Source: Cryptomeria japonica (Eukaryota; Streptophyta; Pinopsida; Cupressales; Cupressaceae). From it: a stretch of DNA of 64,000 nucleotides. How positions within the stretch are numbered: the stretch's first letter is position 1; the number at the start of each line of letters is the position of its first letter. This document shows, piece after piece, positions 35,398 to 47,728 of this stretch. The DNA lies in the NCBI RefSeq assembly GCF_030272615.1, contig NC_081414.1, forward strand, positions 827,005,896-827,069,895, in the 5' to 3' direction. Both the position numbers and the translations under genes were made by a program. Below the pieces are notes generated by a model that was not told where the DNA came from, ran no database searches, and saw only the letters and a program-made list of their open reading frames with translations.

Positions 35398-36029
35398 AGG
35401 ACGAGAGGTGTCTGGGATGGCTGGACGCGCAGCAGGTGGGTTCTGTGATATATGTTTCTTTTGGGAGCACCTCCCTCAAATCGAACCAACAGCTGGAAGA
35501 GATTGCTCTGGGGTTGGAGAGCAGCCAGCAGCCTTTTCTGTGGATCTTGCGAATGGATATTGCACAAGGGAAGCTTGCCGTTTTGCCACATGGATTTTTG
35601 GAACGGATAGGAGATAGAGGGATGATTTTGGGATGGGCGCCGTAGGTGAAGATGCTGTCCCACCCTTCCGTTGGAGTGTTTCTTACGCACAGCGGATGGA
35701 ACTCCGTGATAGAGAGTATCAGCTTCGGAATTGCTATGCCGGGATGGCCATATTTTGTGGATCAGTTTCTCAATTGCAGATTTGTCAAAGATGTGTGGAA
35801 GATTGGGATGGACTTTGAGGGTGTGGTTGTTGACGAATATAGATTGGTTTCGAGAGAAGAGGTGGAGAAGGGGGTGAGGAGGATTATGGAATGTGAAGAG
35901 GCAAGGCAAAGGGTGTTGAAATTGAAGGAGGTAACAGTTAAAGCGGTTAGCTCAGGTGGTTCTTCCTTCCGCAACCTGAACAAGTTTATTCAGGACATTA
36001 CTCGAATTGCCATATCTGTTAAGGGTTAA
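35398..36029 (+). pseudogene. Plant UDP-glycosyltransferase pseudogene, C-terminal exon
   Basis: Family 1 UGTs move glucose from UDP-glucose onto small molecules in the cytosol. This piece covers about 210 residues, the C-terminal half of a usual 450-490. It starts after an AG acceptor (AATGCAG) with DERCLGWLDAQQVGSVIYVS, a normal exon-2 start for the family. The 44-codon PSPG box spans 35634-35765 with HSGWNS, WPYFVDQ and the closing Gln typical of glucose donors. The fourth codon of the box, Gln in WAPQ, is TAG (35643-35645). The frame otherwise stays open to the normal stop at 36027. The N-terminal acceptor-binding half is absent. One clean stop in an otherwise well-kept exon points to a young loss, or to an exon orphaned by duplication or insertion upstream. 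Confidence 0.85.
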
Positions 36030-36140
36030 ATGATGCCTTCGATGCTCTAGATCAATGATGATAAAAGGCGTACATCACAGCTCCATGAAGGTGATATTCG
36101 GTGTTCTAGACAATTCTAAAGACCACTCAAATCCAGAATG

Positions 36141-36356
36141 TGATTTGTGTATCAGCTTTCCTAGTTTTAGGGTTTATTTTAAGATTGGGTTATTGGTTAT
36201 TAGCAAGATGACGGTATGGGTTCTGCATGTCTTTACATGACTGTTCAAAATATGATTCGTGTATCAGCTTTCTTAGTTTTAGGGTTTCTTTTAAGATTGG
36301 GTTATTGGGTACTAGCGGGATGACAGTATGTGTTCTGCGCGTCTTTACAAGACTGT
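36141..36356 (+). repeat. 112-bp tandem duplication downstream of the UGT
   Basis: The unit starting TGATTTGTGTATCAGC at 36141 recurs as TGATTCGTGTATCAGC at 36253, sharing AGTTTTAGGGTTT and AAGATTGGGTTATTGG. It probably lies in the former 3' untranslated region. Confidence 0.75.
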
Positions 36357-37090
36357 TGTTGCAGATTTTACTTTCTGGTTTTCATGATTTTGTTCAAAGT
36401 TTTTTTTGTTCATTCTATGTTTGTAAAGTGTTGTCATTATCAACTGTTATTTCAGTGTCCTTGAGGTTATTACTTGTATTGTTGCAGTTAATTATTCTCT
36501 ATATACAACCTTTTTGTTGATTACTATTCTTTTTATTATAAATGAGTTTTTTCCAATACAAAACAAACAAATAGTGTAAAAATGTACAATGTGCTATTGA
36601 TGTGGTTGTTTAAGAAGACGTGAGATTTTAATGGCATATATATTTATCAAGTTTTTAATAGATTGTTGTCTGTTGATGGGAAAATTATGTTATAATGTGT
36701 CTCTCAAGCTTGCCAGATGATTTGATGAAGGATTTGGTTGAGTATATATATTATTGATTGAAGATGTGAATGGTTGAGATCTGAAGATGTATAAAAATAT
36801 ACGAGTAACATGCACTGGGGTGACTTTATTTCACATCTCAAATTTTTTCTTGTTTAAATTGAACATTAACAATACAATAAATTGGATGAGACCTTCAAAA
36901 AATTATCTTATGTTATTTTATTATTTTACACTCTTTGTCATATCTTAATAGTAGGGCATAACATGTTCATTTATGAAACACATGTAGATATATTAGGTTG
37001 CACCTGATTCCATTATGTCTATCATTTCTAGGTTGTTGGGCTTCTTATGTAGGATCGAGTATTCTTTGAGTAGGAAAAATTCATAGTTTT
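36357..37090. other. Noncoding sequence between the UGT and LINE remnants
   Basis: T-rich then AT-rich sequence without recognised features. Confidence 0.4.
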
Positions 37091-39260
37091 TAGAATCTTG
37101 TCATAAGTTGTCATAGTTTCTTGATATCTAATCTTTTCAAAATTTGCCATATGCTTCCTTTTTTAGCGTCATTATGGTGTTTCTAGAATCACTATCAATG
37201 ATGATTCTTTTGTATCCTCTATCCTTCACAATCACAATTCCATGATAGACTATAGACACCTTCGCAAAGCTTGAGGTTTGAACTCCAAGGTTAGCCATGT
37301 AGGGCAGAATCATTTTACCACCTAAGTCCCTTATGACCCCATCCCCACCCCCCAACCCGAGTTTCCTCTTGACAAGCAGTCAAAATTCAATTTCAACTAA
37401 TTAGTATTGAGAGGGTTGGGGGGGACTATTTAATTGCATTTCTAAAACCAATAGGAGGATAAATGAGGTTGGAAAGGGAATTTGCCAAACTCCAACTTCT
37501 AACAATCTGCCAATCTACGAAAGAGGGCGAGTGAGTGTCTTTTTTCACAAGGCAACCCATATTTTATTTGATACTCTTATCTATGAAGATGGATAAATAT
37601 TCCCAACTTCTTTTCCTATCTTTGAATATTTGTTGTTTTGTTCTTTCCATACACTCCACTCCGTACATGGAATAAGGCCTGCCACCAAAGTTCCCTAATG
37701 AAGGGATGAGATGATGGAGGTGGCCAACCAAAAGTGTTTCCTTTAGGATCCCTATTCCACACACAAGCTACCAAGGAAATGTTCATTATTCCCTATCTAG
37801 TATTTGAGGAGAAAGGAAAATGAAAAATAATATGGTGTTAGAAACACAGTTGTCATTGCAACCAAATATCGACCTATCAATACTCAAGTATTGTACTACA
37901 CAACACTAGGAAACCAAGGGCACACACCTTGAAAGAATCAGCCCAATGCAAGAAAGGTATTTGAACCTATGACCCATGCTCTAATACCACTTGCTAGAAA
38001 CATAATTATCATTGTACCAAAAGATCAACCTATTAATGTTTGATACAATGGTGAGACTTAATGAACCTATGGGATGCAGTTAAGCCATGTCGCAAACCTG
38101 AGTGTTGCACTACACAACACAAGGAGACCAAGGGCACACACCTTGCAACATATGGTTTATACTATCTTCCTCCTCCTTATGTAAAACACATCTATTCACG
38201 AATTAGAATCTACATTTCTTTAGGTTGTCAATAGTAAGGATTTTACCATGGCAAACCATCCACCAGAAGAAACACACCTTCAAAATTGTTTTGGACCTCC
38301 AAATATTTGACCAATTAAAGAAAGGAGAGGAGATAGAGTACTCACCATATTTACAAAAGGGTCATATTATCTTATCTTCATCTTCTAATTTGAAAATCCT
38401 CATATTATTAAGGACCCTGAGAAGCTCCACAATTGTCATTCTGAACTGATGATCAAAGTCTAGGCAATTAATAATTGACACTAGAGGGGAAGAATTAGGA
38501 ATTCAATAGTCTCTAACGTAGCTCCCAAATCTGAAAATTAATTCACTTTCAATAGCCAAACAGATGGAGCAAAAATTTAAGGGGGTAGGGGAGGACCACT
38601 GATCTTTACAAAATCATATACTACTCCCATTTCCAACCTACAATAGAATACATTTTTGAAGAAACTCTTTAGTCTTAAGAAGGTTGTTCCAAATATGGGA
38701 TCCTCTAGGAAGGACGTCAAAGACCAAAAAGGCATTAGTGACCCTTCCAAGAAGATACTTGATCTTCATTACTCCCAACCAAACAAAATTATCAAACAGA
38801 AGCATCCACCCAATCTTTGCCGCGAGGGAAATATTTAAGGAACATTAGTCTCTAATACTTAGTCCACCTAGCATTTTATTATAGCAAACTTTTTCCCAAT
38901 CTTGAGCAAAGAAATCCTATTTTTCTATTCAACACCAAACGAAAGAAATCTTCTTTGAATTTAATCTAGCTTCTTGGATCACCATGATGAAATATGTAAA
39001 AGGGAGAGGAGATAAATGAGGTGCCTTGGAGAGAGACTTTGAGCAACTAGGGTTTCCTAGCATTACTCAGAATTGCACCTTTCTAGCTTGCAAGTTTCCT
39101 CTAAAAATTTTCAAGAAGCTTTGTCCAACCGACTCCTCCACTTTCCAAGTAGTTAAAGGTAAGTTTGAATAAGATGATAGGGTCTGAAGGGAGACTAATG
39201 AAAACTTTGGCCTATAGAGGAGGGGATTTGTCACCTCCAAGATGATGAATCTCATAGGAC
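37091..39260 (-). mobile_element. LINE (plant L1-type) 3' remnant
   Basis: Non-LTR retrotransposon fragment read on the minus strand. Parts in order: the region after the reverse transcriptase core (near 39255-38850), a zinc-finger-type (zf-RVT) region with VCFFWWMVCHGK near 38270, and, past an inserted element, a KDRKRSWEYLSIFIDKSIK tail (37564-37620). An RNase H-like domain follows at 37137-37355 (GVIRDLGGK, YMANLGVQTSSFA, RIIIDSDSRNTI). The order RT, zf-RVT, RNase H is that of plant L1 elements. The RT catalytic core (YADD-type) and 5' half are absent, as in 5'-truncated insertions. Several frameshifts and stops show it is dead. A 3' poly(A) tail was not identified. Confidence 0.7.
37836..38150 (-). 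mobile_element. TRIM (miniature LTR element) inserted in the LINE
   Basis: A 315-bp non-coding element with TG...CA ends is flanked by a 5-bp target duplication TATGG (37831-37835 and 38151-38155). Read on the minus strand, the 5' LTR-like repeat is about 38150-37992, followed at once by a primer-binding-like TGGTATTAGAGCATGGGTCA, matching the start shared by plant elements primed by initiator Met-tRNA. A second terminal repeat runs from about 37937 to 37836. Shared blocks are AAGGTGTGTGCCCTTGG and TGTGTAGT. The second repeat is shorter than the first. It carries no coding region, as expected for this class. Confidence 0.75.
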
Positions 39261-40630
39261 AAATCGATCTACCGCTACCTCACTCAAACTGGCGCTAAGG
39301 TGAGTTAGGAGATAAGACTAACATAGTTAAATAGTTAACCGCAATTCAGGGCTCTCGAATGACTCTGGCAAGCCTTTGTCTAAAGGACAAGCATGCAAGT
39401 TGGGGACACTAGCATGATGCCTTGTCATCCTATATGGATGAGGTACAAAGTTCGTACAAAAATTTCCAAGTGCGATTATAATGCAGTAAAATATGAAAAA
39501 TAATGAAGCTAAGCTATTAAATGTGATATACAAAATAACCAAAATAAAATGGAAGGAGAAAAGGGAAGAGAATAGACAAACAATAGGTCCACACTATAAA
39601 GCCTCCAGCTAGATGAATCTTCTTTAATGAAACCTACACAAAAGAAAGAAGGAAAATGTTGGGGGTTGTGTTTTGGAGTCTGCCTTAGTCAGACCCCCAT
39701 TTTGGTGTTTCCACCTCCATGGACAACCCAAATAGATTGATAGAATAAAAGATAAATGCAAGATAAAATAAATGATAGAAGAGGGATGTGATAAATCCCA
39801 AGATGCTCAAATACGAGATATATAGATTGATAGAAAGATATTACCAAGGAGGCTTGAAAAACCCAAGAGAGTTGCAAGAGATATTATGAGAGCTTGAGAG
39901 TGTTGTAGAAAATTAGAGACTATTGTAGCAAGTGAGTGAGAGAGTTGGAGAAAGTTGTGAGAGCCCAAAGAATAAGAGAGATTGTGTCCAGAATCTAGAG
40001 AGCTTGAATGAAGAGATATGATAGATTTAAAAGAGAGAAGAGGAGGGAAAAGAGGGTTGGCAAGCCGTTTGAAATATTCGGGGCCGTTTCCACCAACATG
40101 CGCAAGAGACAAGTGGAAAGGCACACTCAAAATCAACATTAAAATGTTGAGATGTCATGAGACTAATGTGCGGTGTGCAAACATCCGCACGACGCACTAG
40201 TGTCCAAATGAATCACACTTGGAAATAATAGGAGACAAGGGAGACACATGACTAACATGAAATAGAAGCTAAAGGATAGTTGCTGAAAGGTGTCTTGAGC
40301 ATCCTGAGATGGAAAAAATTGATGCAAGGGCTGAAGTGAGCCTACTCGGGTGCTAGGGGAGTAGACATGAAAGTGGTTACAAAATATGCAAGTCAAATTA
40401 CAAAAGGGTATGCAATTTTTGATACTACAATTTGGCCCCACTTTAGTGGGCTTATGAATCAACATGAATATGCATGCTAAAGGAAATCTACTAAACATAA
40501 AATAACATTATGATGCCAAAAGGATACTATAGAGGAAGTAGATAAATCTCCAAGACAAGGAAGCATTCCCCCAAGTTGAAGACCTACAAAATAGATGCAT
40601 TAGATAGGAAAAACCTATTAGAATCAAAGA
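39261..40630. other. Unassigned repeat-like sequence
   Basis: Mixed-composition sequence with GAGAG-rich stretches near 39840-40020 and no conserved frame. Its texture resembles retroelement noncoding sequence, but no LTR ends, primer site or domain were found. Confidence 0.35.
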
Positions 40631-40639
40631 TCGTTGAGA

Positions 40640-42601
40640 GGTGGGAGTGAATTAGTGATCTACTAATTAACAGATTCTCAAATCTAACTTTCATTCACTG
40701 GATGCAAACACTTATAATTGAAATGTAGAAACCTGAAACAAACAACCACAAGATCATAACACCAGTATTTTTACATGGAAACCCAAATGGGAAAAACCAT
40801 GGTGGGATTTGAACCCACAATATTATTCCACTATGACTAGTAGCAAAACAATATTACAAAATGGGAATGCACAGTCATTCAGACACACTACCTAGAGCTC
40901 ACTACTCAATTACAATAACTCGGAAGGCTACAAACCTTAGAGAAGTCCCACTGACTTATAAAGTTGTTATAGTGATGAGTTACAATGTATGAACTCTGAA
41001 ATATCATCTACTATGCTTGGATGAGTTCCAGTTAAGTACAAAAACACTGACTGGATCACCTTCTCTATTCTGCCTTGTACTCAGTCTCAGTCAAATACCA
41101 GATCAAGAATGCACACCTAAAACTACGCCAAAATAGATTCTTGATCACCTCTTGCTCGCATACAATCGTACGCTACATCAAAAAGATCACCCATACCAAA
41201 CTTATATATCGGTAACCACAAAATAGGTCATACATCATGTCAGCCTGAAAGTGTAACGTGTAGTCATAGGTTGGCTTGATTGGATCCAAAATGATAAATG
41301 CAGATCACCAAAACAATAGAAAAGTGATGTGTCTAAGTCAACTCAATAAACAAGAACATGATTCAATGCACCGCAATCACTAAAAAAGCTTTTGGACTAG
41401 AAAATGATATGTTCTTCCTGAAATACTTGTTAATCAGCTACTAGTTAACACCTACTCCCATATAGGAAGAATTACGACCACCAGATCGGATCTCTATGAA
41501 GAGTTCCCATGAATGACAACCCTAAACCAATAATCATCCATCAGAAACCACCAAAAATCATCAGAGACCAATGGATGAGTGTCAATTGCCAACAATCACC
41601 CCCTTTGGCATTGATGGAAACACTCGTGAAAAATGACTAAGTGTTGAGCACTCTACACCGGTTCAAAAGGATCAAAATAATTTATAAGGATCTCCCTTAG
41701 ACAAATAATTCCAATCTCCAATACTATACATTTTTCACCATTCCTCTCCCCCTTTGACAACAATGTCAAAGATGGGGTGTTCTCCAAAATTTATATATAG
41801 ATGGCAAACACTTTACAAATACTTGAAGAGGTTAGCATAAATAGTCTTCAAAAATCCTAGGTGAGTATCCCACCCACTCTTCAAGTTGTCCAAAACTGTG
41901 ATGAATGCACTAAATATAGTGGCATTAAGTTGTAACTCTCTCAGATAAAATGATACAAGCCAAGCCATCTCCTACATACAATCCACCTTATTACTTAATA
42001 TAGTGTCCAACTAGGTGGTAATCAGGTTTCAGAGTTTACCTACTTTTCTCAAATTTTTTTCCTTATCCGCTTGAAGGTTTGAGATCTAATCATGTAGGGC
42101 TATAATATGTCCTTCAACACTTCTGGTTAATGTTACATTTGGATCAAAGGACTAATAAATTCTAGCAAGATTGTCCTAGTGTTCACTGAGAGGGGAGCTC
42201 ATGTACTGATTATATACCAGTAACCACAAAATAGGTCATACATCATGTTGGCCTGAAAGTGTAATGTCTAGTCACATGTTGGCTTGACCGGATCCAAAAA
42301 AATAAATGTGGATCACCAAAACAATAGCAAAATGATATGTCTAAGTCAACCCAATCAACAACAACATGATTCAATGCACTGCAATCACTAGAAAGCTTCC
42401 GAACCCAAAAATGCTCTATTCTTCCTGAAATATCAGTTAATCAGCTACTAGTTAACACCTACTCCCAGATAGGAATAATTACGAATGCCGGATCAGATCT
42501 CTATGAAGAGTTTCCATCATTAACAACTCTAAATCATTAATTATCCACCAGAAATCGCCAGAAAACACTGGACACCATCAGATGAGTGTCAATTACCAAC
42601 A
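40640..42601 (-). mobile_element. Ty1/copia-type fossil with most of the interior missing
   Basis: On the minus strand a 3' LTR starts TGTTGGCAATTGACAC at 41594. It is directly preceded by a polypurine tract GCCAAAGGGGGTGA (41595-41611), the classic plant copia arrangement. A second, diverged copy of the first about 390 bases of the LTR lies at 42216-42601 and starts TGTTGGTAATTGACAC. Only about 600 bases separate the copies, so the coding interior is gone. LTR-type sequence of the 3' copy continues to roughly 40640 (with TTACATGGAAACCCAAATGG). By eye the copies differ at roughly one base in seven to eight, implying an old insertion. The outer ends are approximate. Confidence 0.65.
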
Positions 42602-43619
42602 AAACCTGTATGAGAGAACATGGTTAGAGAATAAGAGAATCCCAAAACATAAGGTTTAGAACATGATAAAGAAAAATATAGCACACACATGAAGGCACAC
42701 AACAAAGAAACTATGATCTTGAGTCTGCAAAGTAAAAGAGACCTGAGTGTAAAAGGTTGTCTCAGTACTGTTCGTAAATAGATTTGTCTTTCGCAGTTTA
42801 TTTAATTTGGTTACCCTTAAGACCAAGAAATGAAAGACAAATTTCACCAAATAGTTGGAAAATCATTATATTGATTAACCTCTGAATTAAGGTACAACTC
42901 CCTCTAGCAAATATTCAATCAACCTCAAATTACACACAACCAATATTATACTTTTCACCAGAAAGCATAGAAAAGGTTATTGCATTCACAAGTCAACACC
43001 AAATGAATGCAAGCATTGATTTATATATAACTCTTTGTATAAAGTCGACAGACTTCACATGTACACTAAAACAAAATGAAAAGCTTATAAGGTGAATCCC
43101 GCTGGTAATTTTCTCCGCACATAGAAGACTATAACAGATCTTTACTTGAAACAAATTCTCACAGAAATCAAATTTTGAACATCAAACACACAGACTCAAA
43201 GTCAAAGATAACTGTTATTCGATATTCATTCATAGATGATTATCAACCTTCCATACACAGAGTCTTTCAGTAAAATCCAAGAGATAGTTTTTCAAAAACT
43301 TAGTGAACCCCCATAAAGTCATTACAAATCATATAAACAGGTCTCTAGACCAATAGTTTGAACCAAATATAAAATTAAATCGAAAGAGTTAAGGAGAAAC
43401 TACCCTAACTGCATAATTGAAATTAAAAACAAATGACTAGACTCGTTGGCAGAAAACTCCCAGTAGTGCTAGTCATGTTGTCGATTCCATCTCAGTTGGA
43501 TTGCCTGGGTTATTAGTTTGAATGGACACCATAACCACCTTTTCCGCACTCCACTCTCAATGCACCTTCGAGAACTCCTGAATTACTGTTATGTGCAACA
43601 GGCTGATGTGTATTACTCT
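42602..43619 (-). mobile_element. Probable 3' noncoding or LTR region of the gypsy fossil
   Basis: Noncoding sequence between the copia fossil and the accessory coding region of the gypsy fossil. From its position it should hold the end of that element, possibly its LTR. No matching copy was found beyond 62.9 kb, so this stays an inference. Confidence 0.3.
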
Positions 43620-46600
43620 TTACTTCCAAAGTTCTTTCTTCCTCTTTACCATCTGTACTTTGTCCTTGTGTGAATCCAAGTGATCCAGACAAACCGTGAG
43701 CATCAATTCCACTTTGGAAATCCTTGTAAAATCTTCCACAGCCAAGGATTGCTCCACTTTAATTTGTTTAATATGGTTGCTGAATTGATTGATTATCTTT
43801 GTAGTATCTTCCAAAGTCTGGCTATCTTCCTTAAGAAATTGAACATCTACGCAATGCAAATCCTTTTGCATGGTTGTTCTTAAGGTTGTTAGTTCATCTC
43901 CCAAATTGATAGATTCACTATGACCTTGTTCAATGATTTGTTTGCCCCACTCTATGCTTTCCCTGCATATAAACATTATGTCCTCATTCAGCCCTGGCAC
44001 TTGTCTTTCGGCAAGAAAATTCGTTAAGCCATATTGCTGGATATCATGCATTTGCTTTGAAATCACCGCCCATTTAGTCTTTTCTTTTTGGCACGAGATT
44101 AAATCGGCATCTAGTTCCTTGGTAAATTCATTATAATCTTTGAAAATCTACACTAAATCTGATATGTAATTGGTTCCTTGATGCACGATCGAGGTGAGCC
44201 ATTTAGAGAAAATCTATGCGATCATCTTGTTTTGTTGAACCTCATCAAAGAACTTCTAATTCCCTAGGAATTTTGAACTAAAGGGGACGGAGCTTTGAGA
44301 CAATGACAATGGATTGTTCTACAGAGCATGAATATATTAGGCCATTTGCATTAACTTCTGCTTCAACTCTGCTTTTTCCTTCTCATCCTTCCAAGTGCGG
44401 GAGATAATCTGTTTGGTCGAAGTCTCCAAATGTTTCACATCAACTGCTCTGGTTCTGACCCCCAAATAAACTCGCTCAATGGTATAATTTTCCTCTGAAG
44501 CAGTGGCAGCATCCTTATCAGATGTAGGTTTGGCAATGTCTGTAGTCTAGTGCTTTGTGTCTTCGTTAAAACCAATCATTGTATCCATTTTTAACCTCTT
44601 TGGCTTCATGGATCTTCCCAAGAATTTACTTACAACAGCTTCCATCGACACCAAAATAGGAACCACATTTCTTTTCCAGGTAATTGAGTCACTTAATCAT
44701 TTAGGAGCCAGAGTTAGTTCCTTAGATTGCATAGCTCCTGAAGGTGGTTGTGTAGCATTGTCTGCATTGGACCAGATATCAAGCACATGTGAATCTTGAG
44801 CAGTAGTATCTGAGTTAGATAAGACCTTATCTGCATTCAAAATAGGGTTTTCCATATCGCACTGTAATTCCTCGGCATACAAATCAAGAATGAGATGAGT
44901 GGCAGGTGGCTGAAAGTTCTTCTTGTACCTTGACCTGGTAACTTGACCACCAATAGAAAGTGCAACTTCAGTGTCAAGTTTCTCTTTTTTAATCTGAGCC
45001 TTCCTTTTTCCTACAATAGAAACAAGGATGCTAATTAAAATAGTAGCTTTGTTTGCAATCTTCTTCTTTCCATTTTTGTTTCTTGAACTAGTTGCCCTCA
45101 CCGAATGGAATCGGCAACTCCTAAGACAATTTTTTGTTCTTCGAATTATGCTAAAAGTGTGTGTCTGAATGCTATCTTCCATCTTTTTACTCCAGTCAAC
45201 TTCTGGGAGAGGTTCATTATGTACTTGTTTCATTAACTATGAATCCATTACATCTTCATTATCAGTAGTGACACTTGAAGTATCCATTGGCAATTTCATG
45301 TCACGAATCTATTTCAAAGTTAACCTGGACCAACTCCTCTTTCTCACTTCAAATTCATTTGGGCAATCCTCCCAATAATCCTCCAACTGGGATACATGTT
45401 GATTAGGCACTATCTTTTTCACATATTGGGCAATAAAACCTTTACTATCAAATTTATCCCTTTTCACAAAAGTTTTCAAATGAAATATCTTAAACTCTAG
45501 CTCAAGATTTAGTGCATTAAAGATAGACCTACAACTGCAATGGCCTAAATCAATGAAAAAAATTCCACTTGTGCCAGAGTCTTCACCATAATCCTTTGCA
45601 ACATAGGCTAGCTGCCTGGAAACTTCAATCAAAATACAGGAGTCTGAAGCATATCTAGGTAACCTAAAGGGTTCACCTTCAAAACCTCCAACCCTTATGT
45701 AAGTGAATTGATTAAATTGTGTAAAGAAACTACCATATATTTTTACTAGTTCAACCGCTTCTACAAACATTCTCCTATGCAAGTTATCTTATAATTCAGA
45801 GGTCAACCTCCCAACAAAAATGTCATTCCAGCGAAGGTAATTATCAACATGTCCTTTTAAAGTCAAATGAGGGTGATACTCATAAATTTTAATACCTTGA
45901 ACCAATTTAGCATGGAATAATCTAGGCCAGTCCCTTATACAAGCTGGCATATATAACATGTATGAAGACATGTAGAAATTCGGCATCCCAAGATAATTGC
46001 TCAAACCCTCATGCAATCTTTCTGCAATAACGGTTCCCCAGTCAATGAACCAATTTTTGTTTAGAGTGACCTGGATGAAGAAATACATCCAGTCTTCCCA
46101 ATAAAAGGAGTGTGAATTTCCCTTAACTTTGCTCAACAATATTACCAAATCTCTGATTACAGGAATCAAATGCTCATGGGTTAAGGGTCTTGGCAACCTT
46201 AAGCCCCCTTTTTGAAACTTCAAAAGCCAATTTCACACAATGATAGTTCTATAATACTGCTATTTATCAGAATAAATTCCATAAGATTTTCTGATTGTCC
46301 AATCTTCATAGGGTTCCCGATGTGGGATACCCATGACAGCCCTTACTATTTGTCTATCAATGGATAACAAAACCTCACCATTATTTTTCCTTATGCATCT
46401 GTTAGCTTTTATCATAGTGGTTCATACATCCTAAAACCAATTCAGGGCAAGGAGTAGCTGTGGGAAATGCGGCTACTTCTAATAAACCACTATGTGTGAT
46501 ATCTCTCATCATAGGATCAACAGATGGGTTTCGTACTCTTTCTAGGAAATCATCTAAATCTAGTTGAACCAAAGTTGTATCACTCAGCTCTGGTAAGGAA

Positions 46601-46719
46601 CTTACAAGGGAAGAAGAGTTCACTAATTTAGGCAAAGTGGGCCTCATGCTTAGCTCATGATTTTTTCCAATCAACCCAAACAAAGAAGAAAAGGGAAAAC
46701 AGAAACAAACAGCTAACAA
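43620..46719 (-). mobile_element. Accessory coding region downstream of integrase in the gypsy fossil
   Basis: A chain of minus-strand open stretches lies 1 kb downstream of integrase in the same orientation. The first parts look globular (YWEDWMYFFIQVTLNKNWFI, YLGMPNFYMSSYMLYMPA) and resemble plant-transposon-associated domains of the plant mobile domain kind. The middle is basic (RNKNGKKKIANKAT), and the last part looks like coiled coil (DSQTLEDTTKIINQFSNHI). Extra coding regions between pol and the 3' LTR are known in several plant Ty3/gypsy lineages; their role is generally unknown. It is broken in several places. It could alternatively be a separate element. Confidence 0.5.
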
Positions 46720-47220
46720 AATACCTAGATCTTTTCTAAAATAAACTGCAACAATTAGGAAAGTTGTTGAACATACCTTCCTCTGTCATCTGCAAACCCT
46801 TGTTGCAGTCTATTTCTTCCTGCTCCAAAAACTCTTGTTAACACTTATAAAAAAAAAAACTGATAATCTTGACATGAGAACTACTAAATTTAAAAGCCAA
46901 GAAAATCTTACCCATGATTAACGCGAATTGTCCTCATTACTTTTCACTCGTCGGACCTTACTTTGAAATGATCACATTTGAGCATGAATTAAATGCTAAG
47001 TCACTTCATATCTAAAAATACGGATCCCCACACCACACTTTCTATACATGACATATTTCAAATCATTAAAGAAAGAATATTCCTCTTCTCTGCCATTGTT
47101 TATCATATCTTAAAATCCACGCCGCCACCTCATGCCAAGTCACATGATCTCCAAGAAACCCAAACATCAAACTCTGAATCTTGAGGAATGATCACAACAT
47201 AAAACATAAACATGACAAAT

Positions 47221-47403
47221 CTTGAACTTTGAACCTTGAACCAAAAAAAAAAGGTTGAAGTTCAAGGTTCAAAGAATGTGAAACGCTGACAAGGACTAGG
47301 GAAGACTTAAAACCGTGTGGGAGGAAAAACTTTTAATACGATGGTCATTGAACTTTGAACCTTGAACCAAAAAAAAGGTTCAAGTTCAAGGTTCAAGTTC
47401 AAC
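47221..47403. repeat. Two copies of a short A-loop hairpin
   Basis: At 47221-47274 and 47348-47403 the same pattern appears: TTGAACTTTGAACCTTGAAC, a run of A, then GGTT(C/G)AAGTTCAAGG. Each is an inverted repeat made of TTGAACC/GGTTCAA words. The copies are about 126 bases apart, between integrase and the accessory coding region. Confidence 0.7.
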
Positions 47404-47728
47404 ACAGTGAAACTTAAACAAGATAGCAATGACCAAATTACATGGGAAATTCTAAGCAAATGACTCGACCAACGGACTAGATGGGGGCATAACTCAAACA
47501 AGGAGACATATAGAATGGAAATTTTTATATGTGCCGGAAACAGTGGCTTTGCATGGGGACTAGAACTGTAAAGTACCAAGCAAAGAGCCTCAGAATCTCT
47601 GGTTTGGCAAAATGACTTAAAACAAAGGCTCGACTCACAACAAAATTGACGCACCTATACTAACACAACAGAATTGTATGTACAAACTAATAGGGGATTC
47701 CTGTTTACAATTGATACAATTTTAAGTC

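Noticed and set aside
37975-37995. tRNA gene suggested by the TGGTATTAGAGCATGGGTCA match
   Set aside because: Only a primer-binding-like stretch is present; no cloverleaf arms surround it, and it sits just inside a TRIM terminal repeat.
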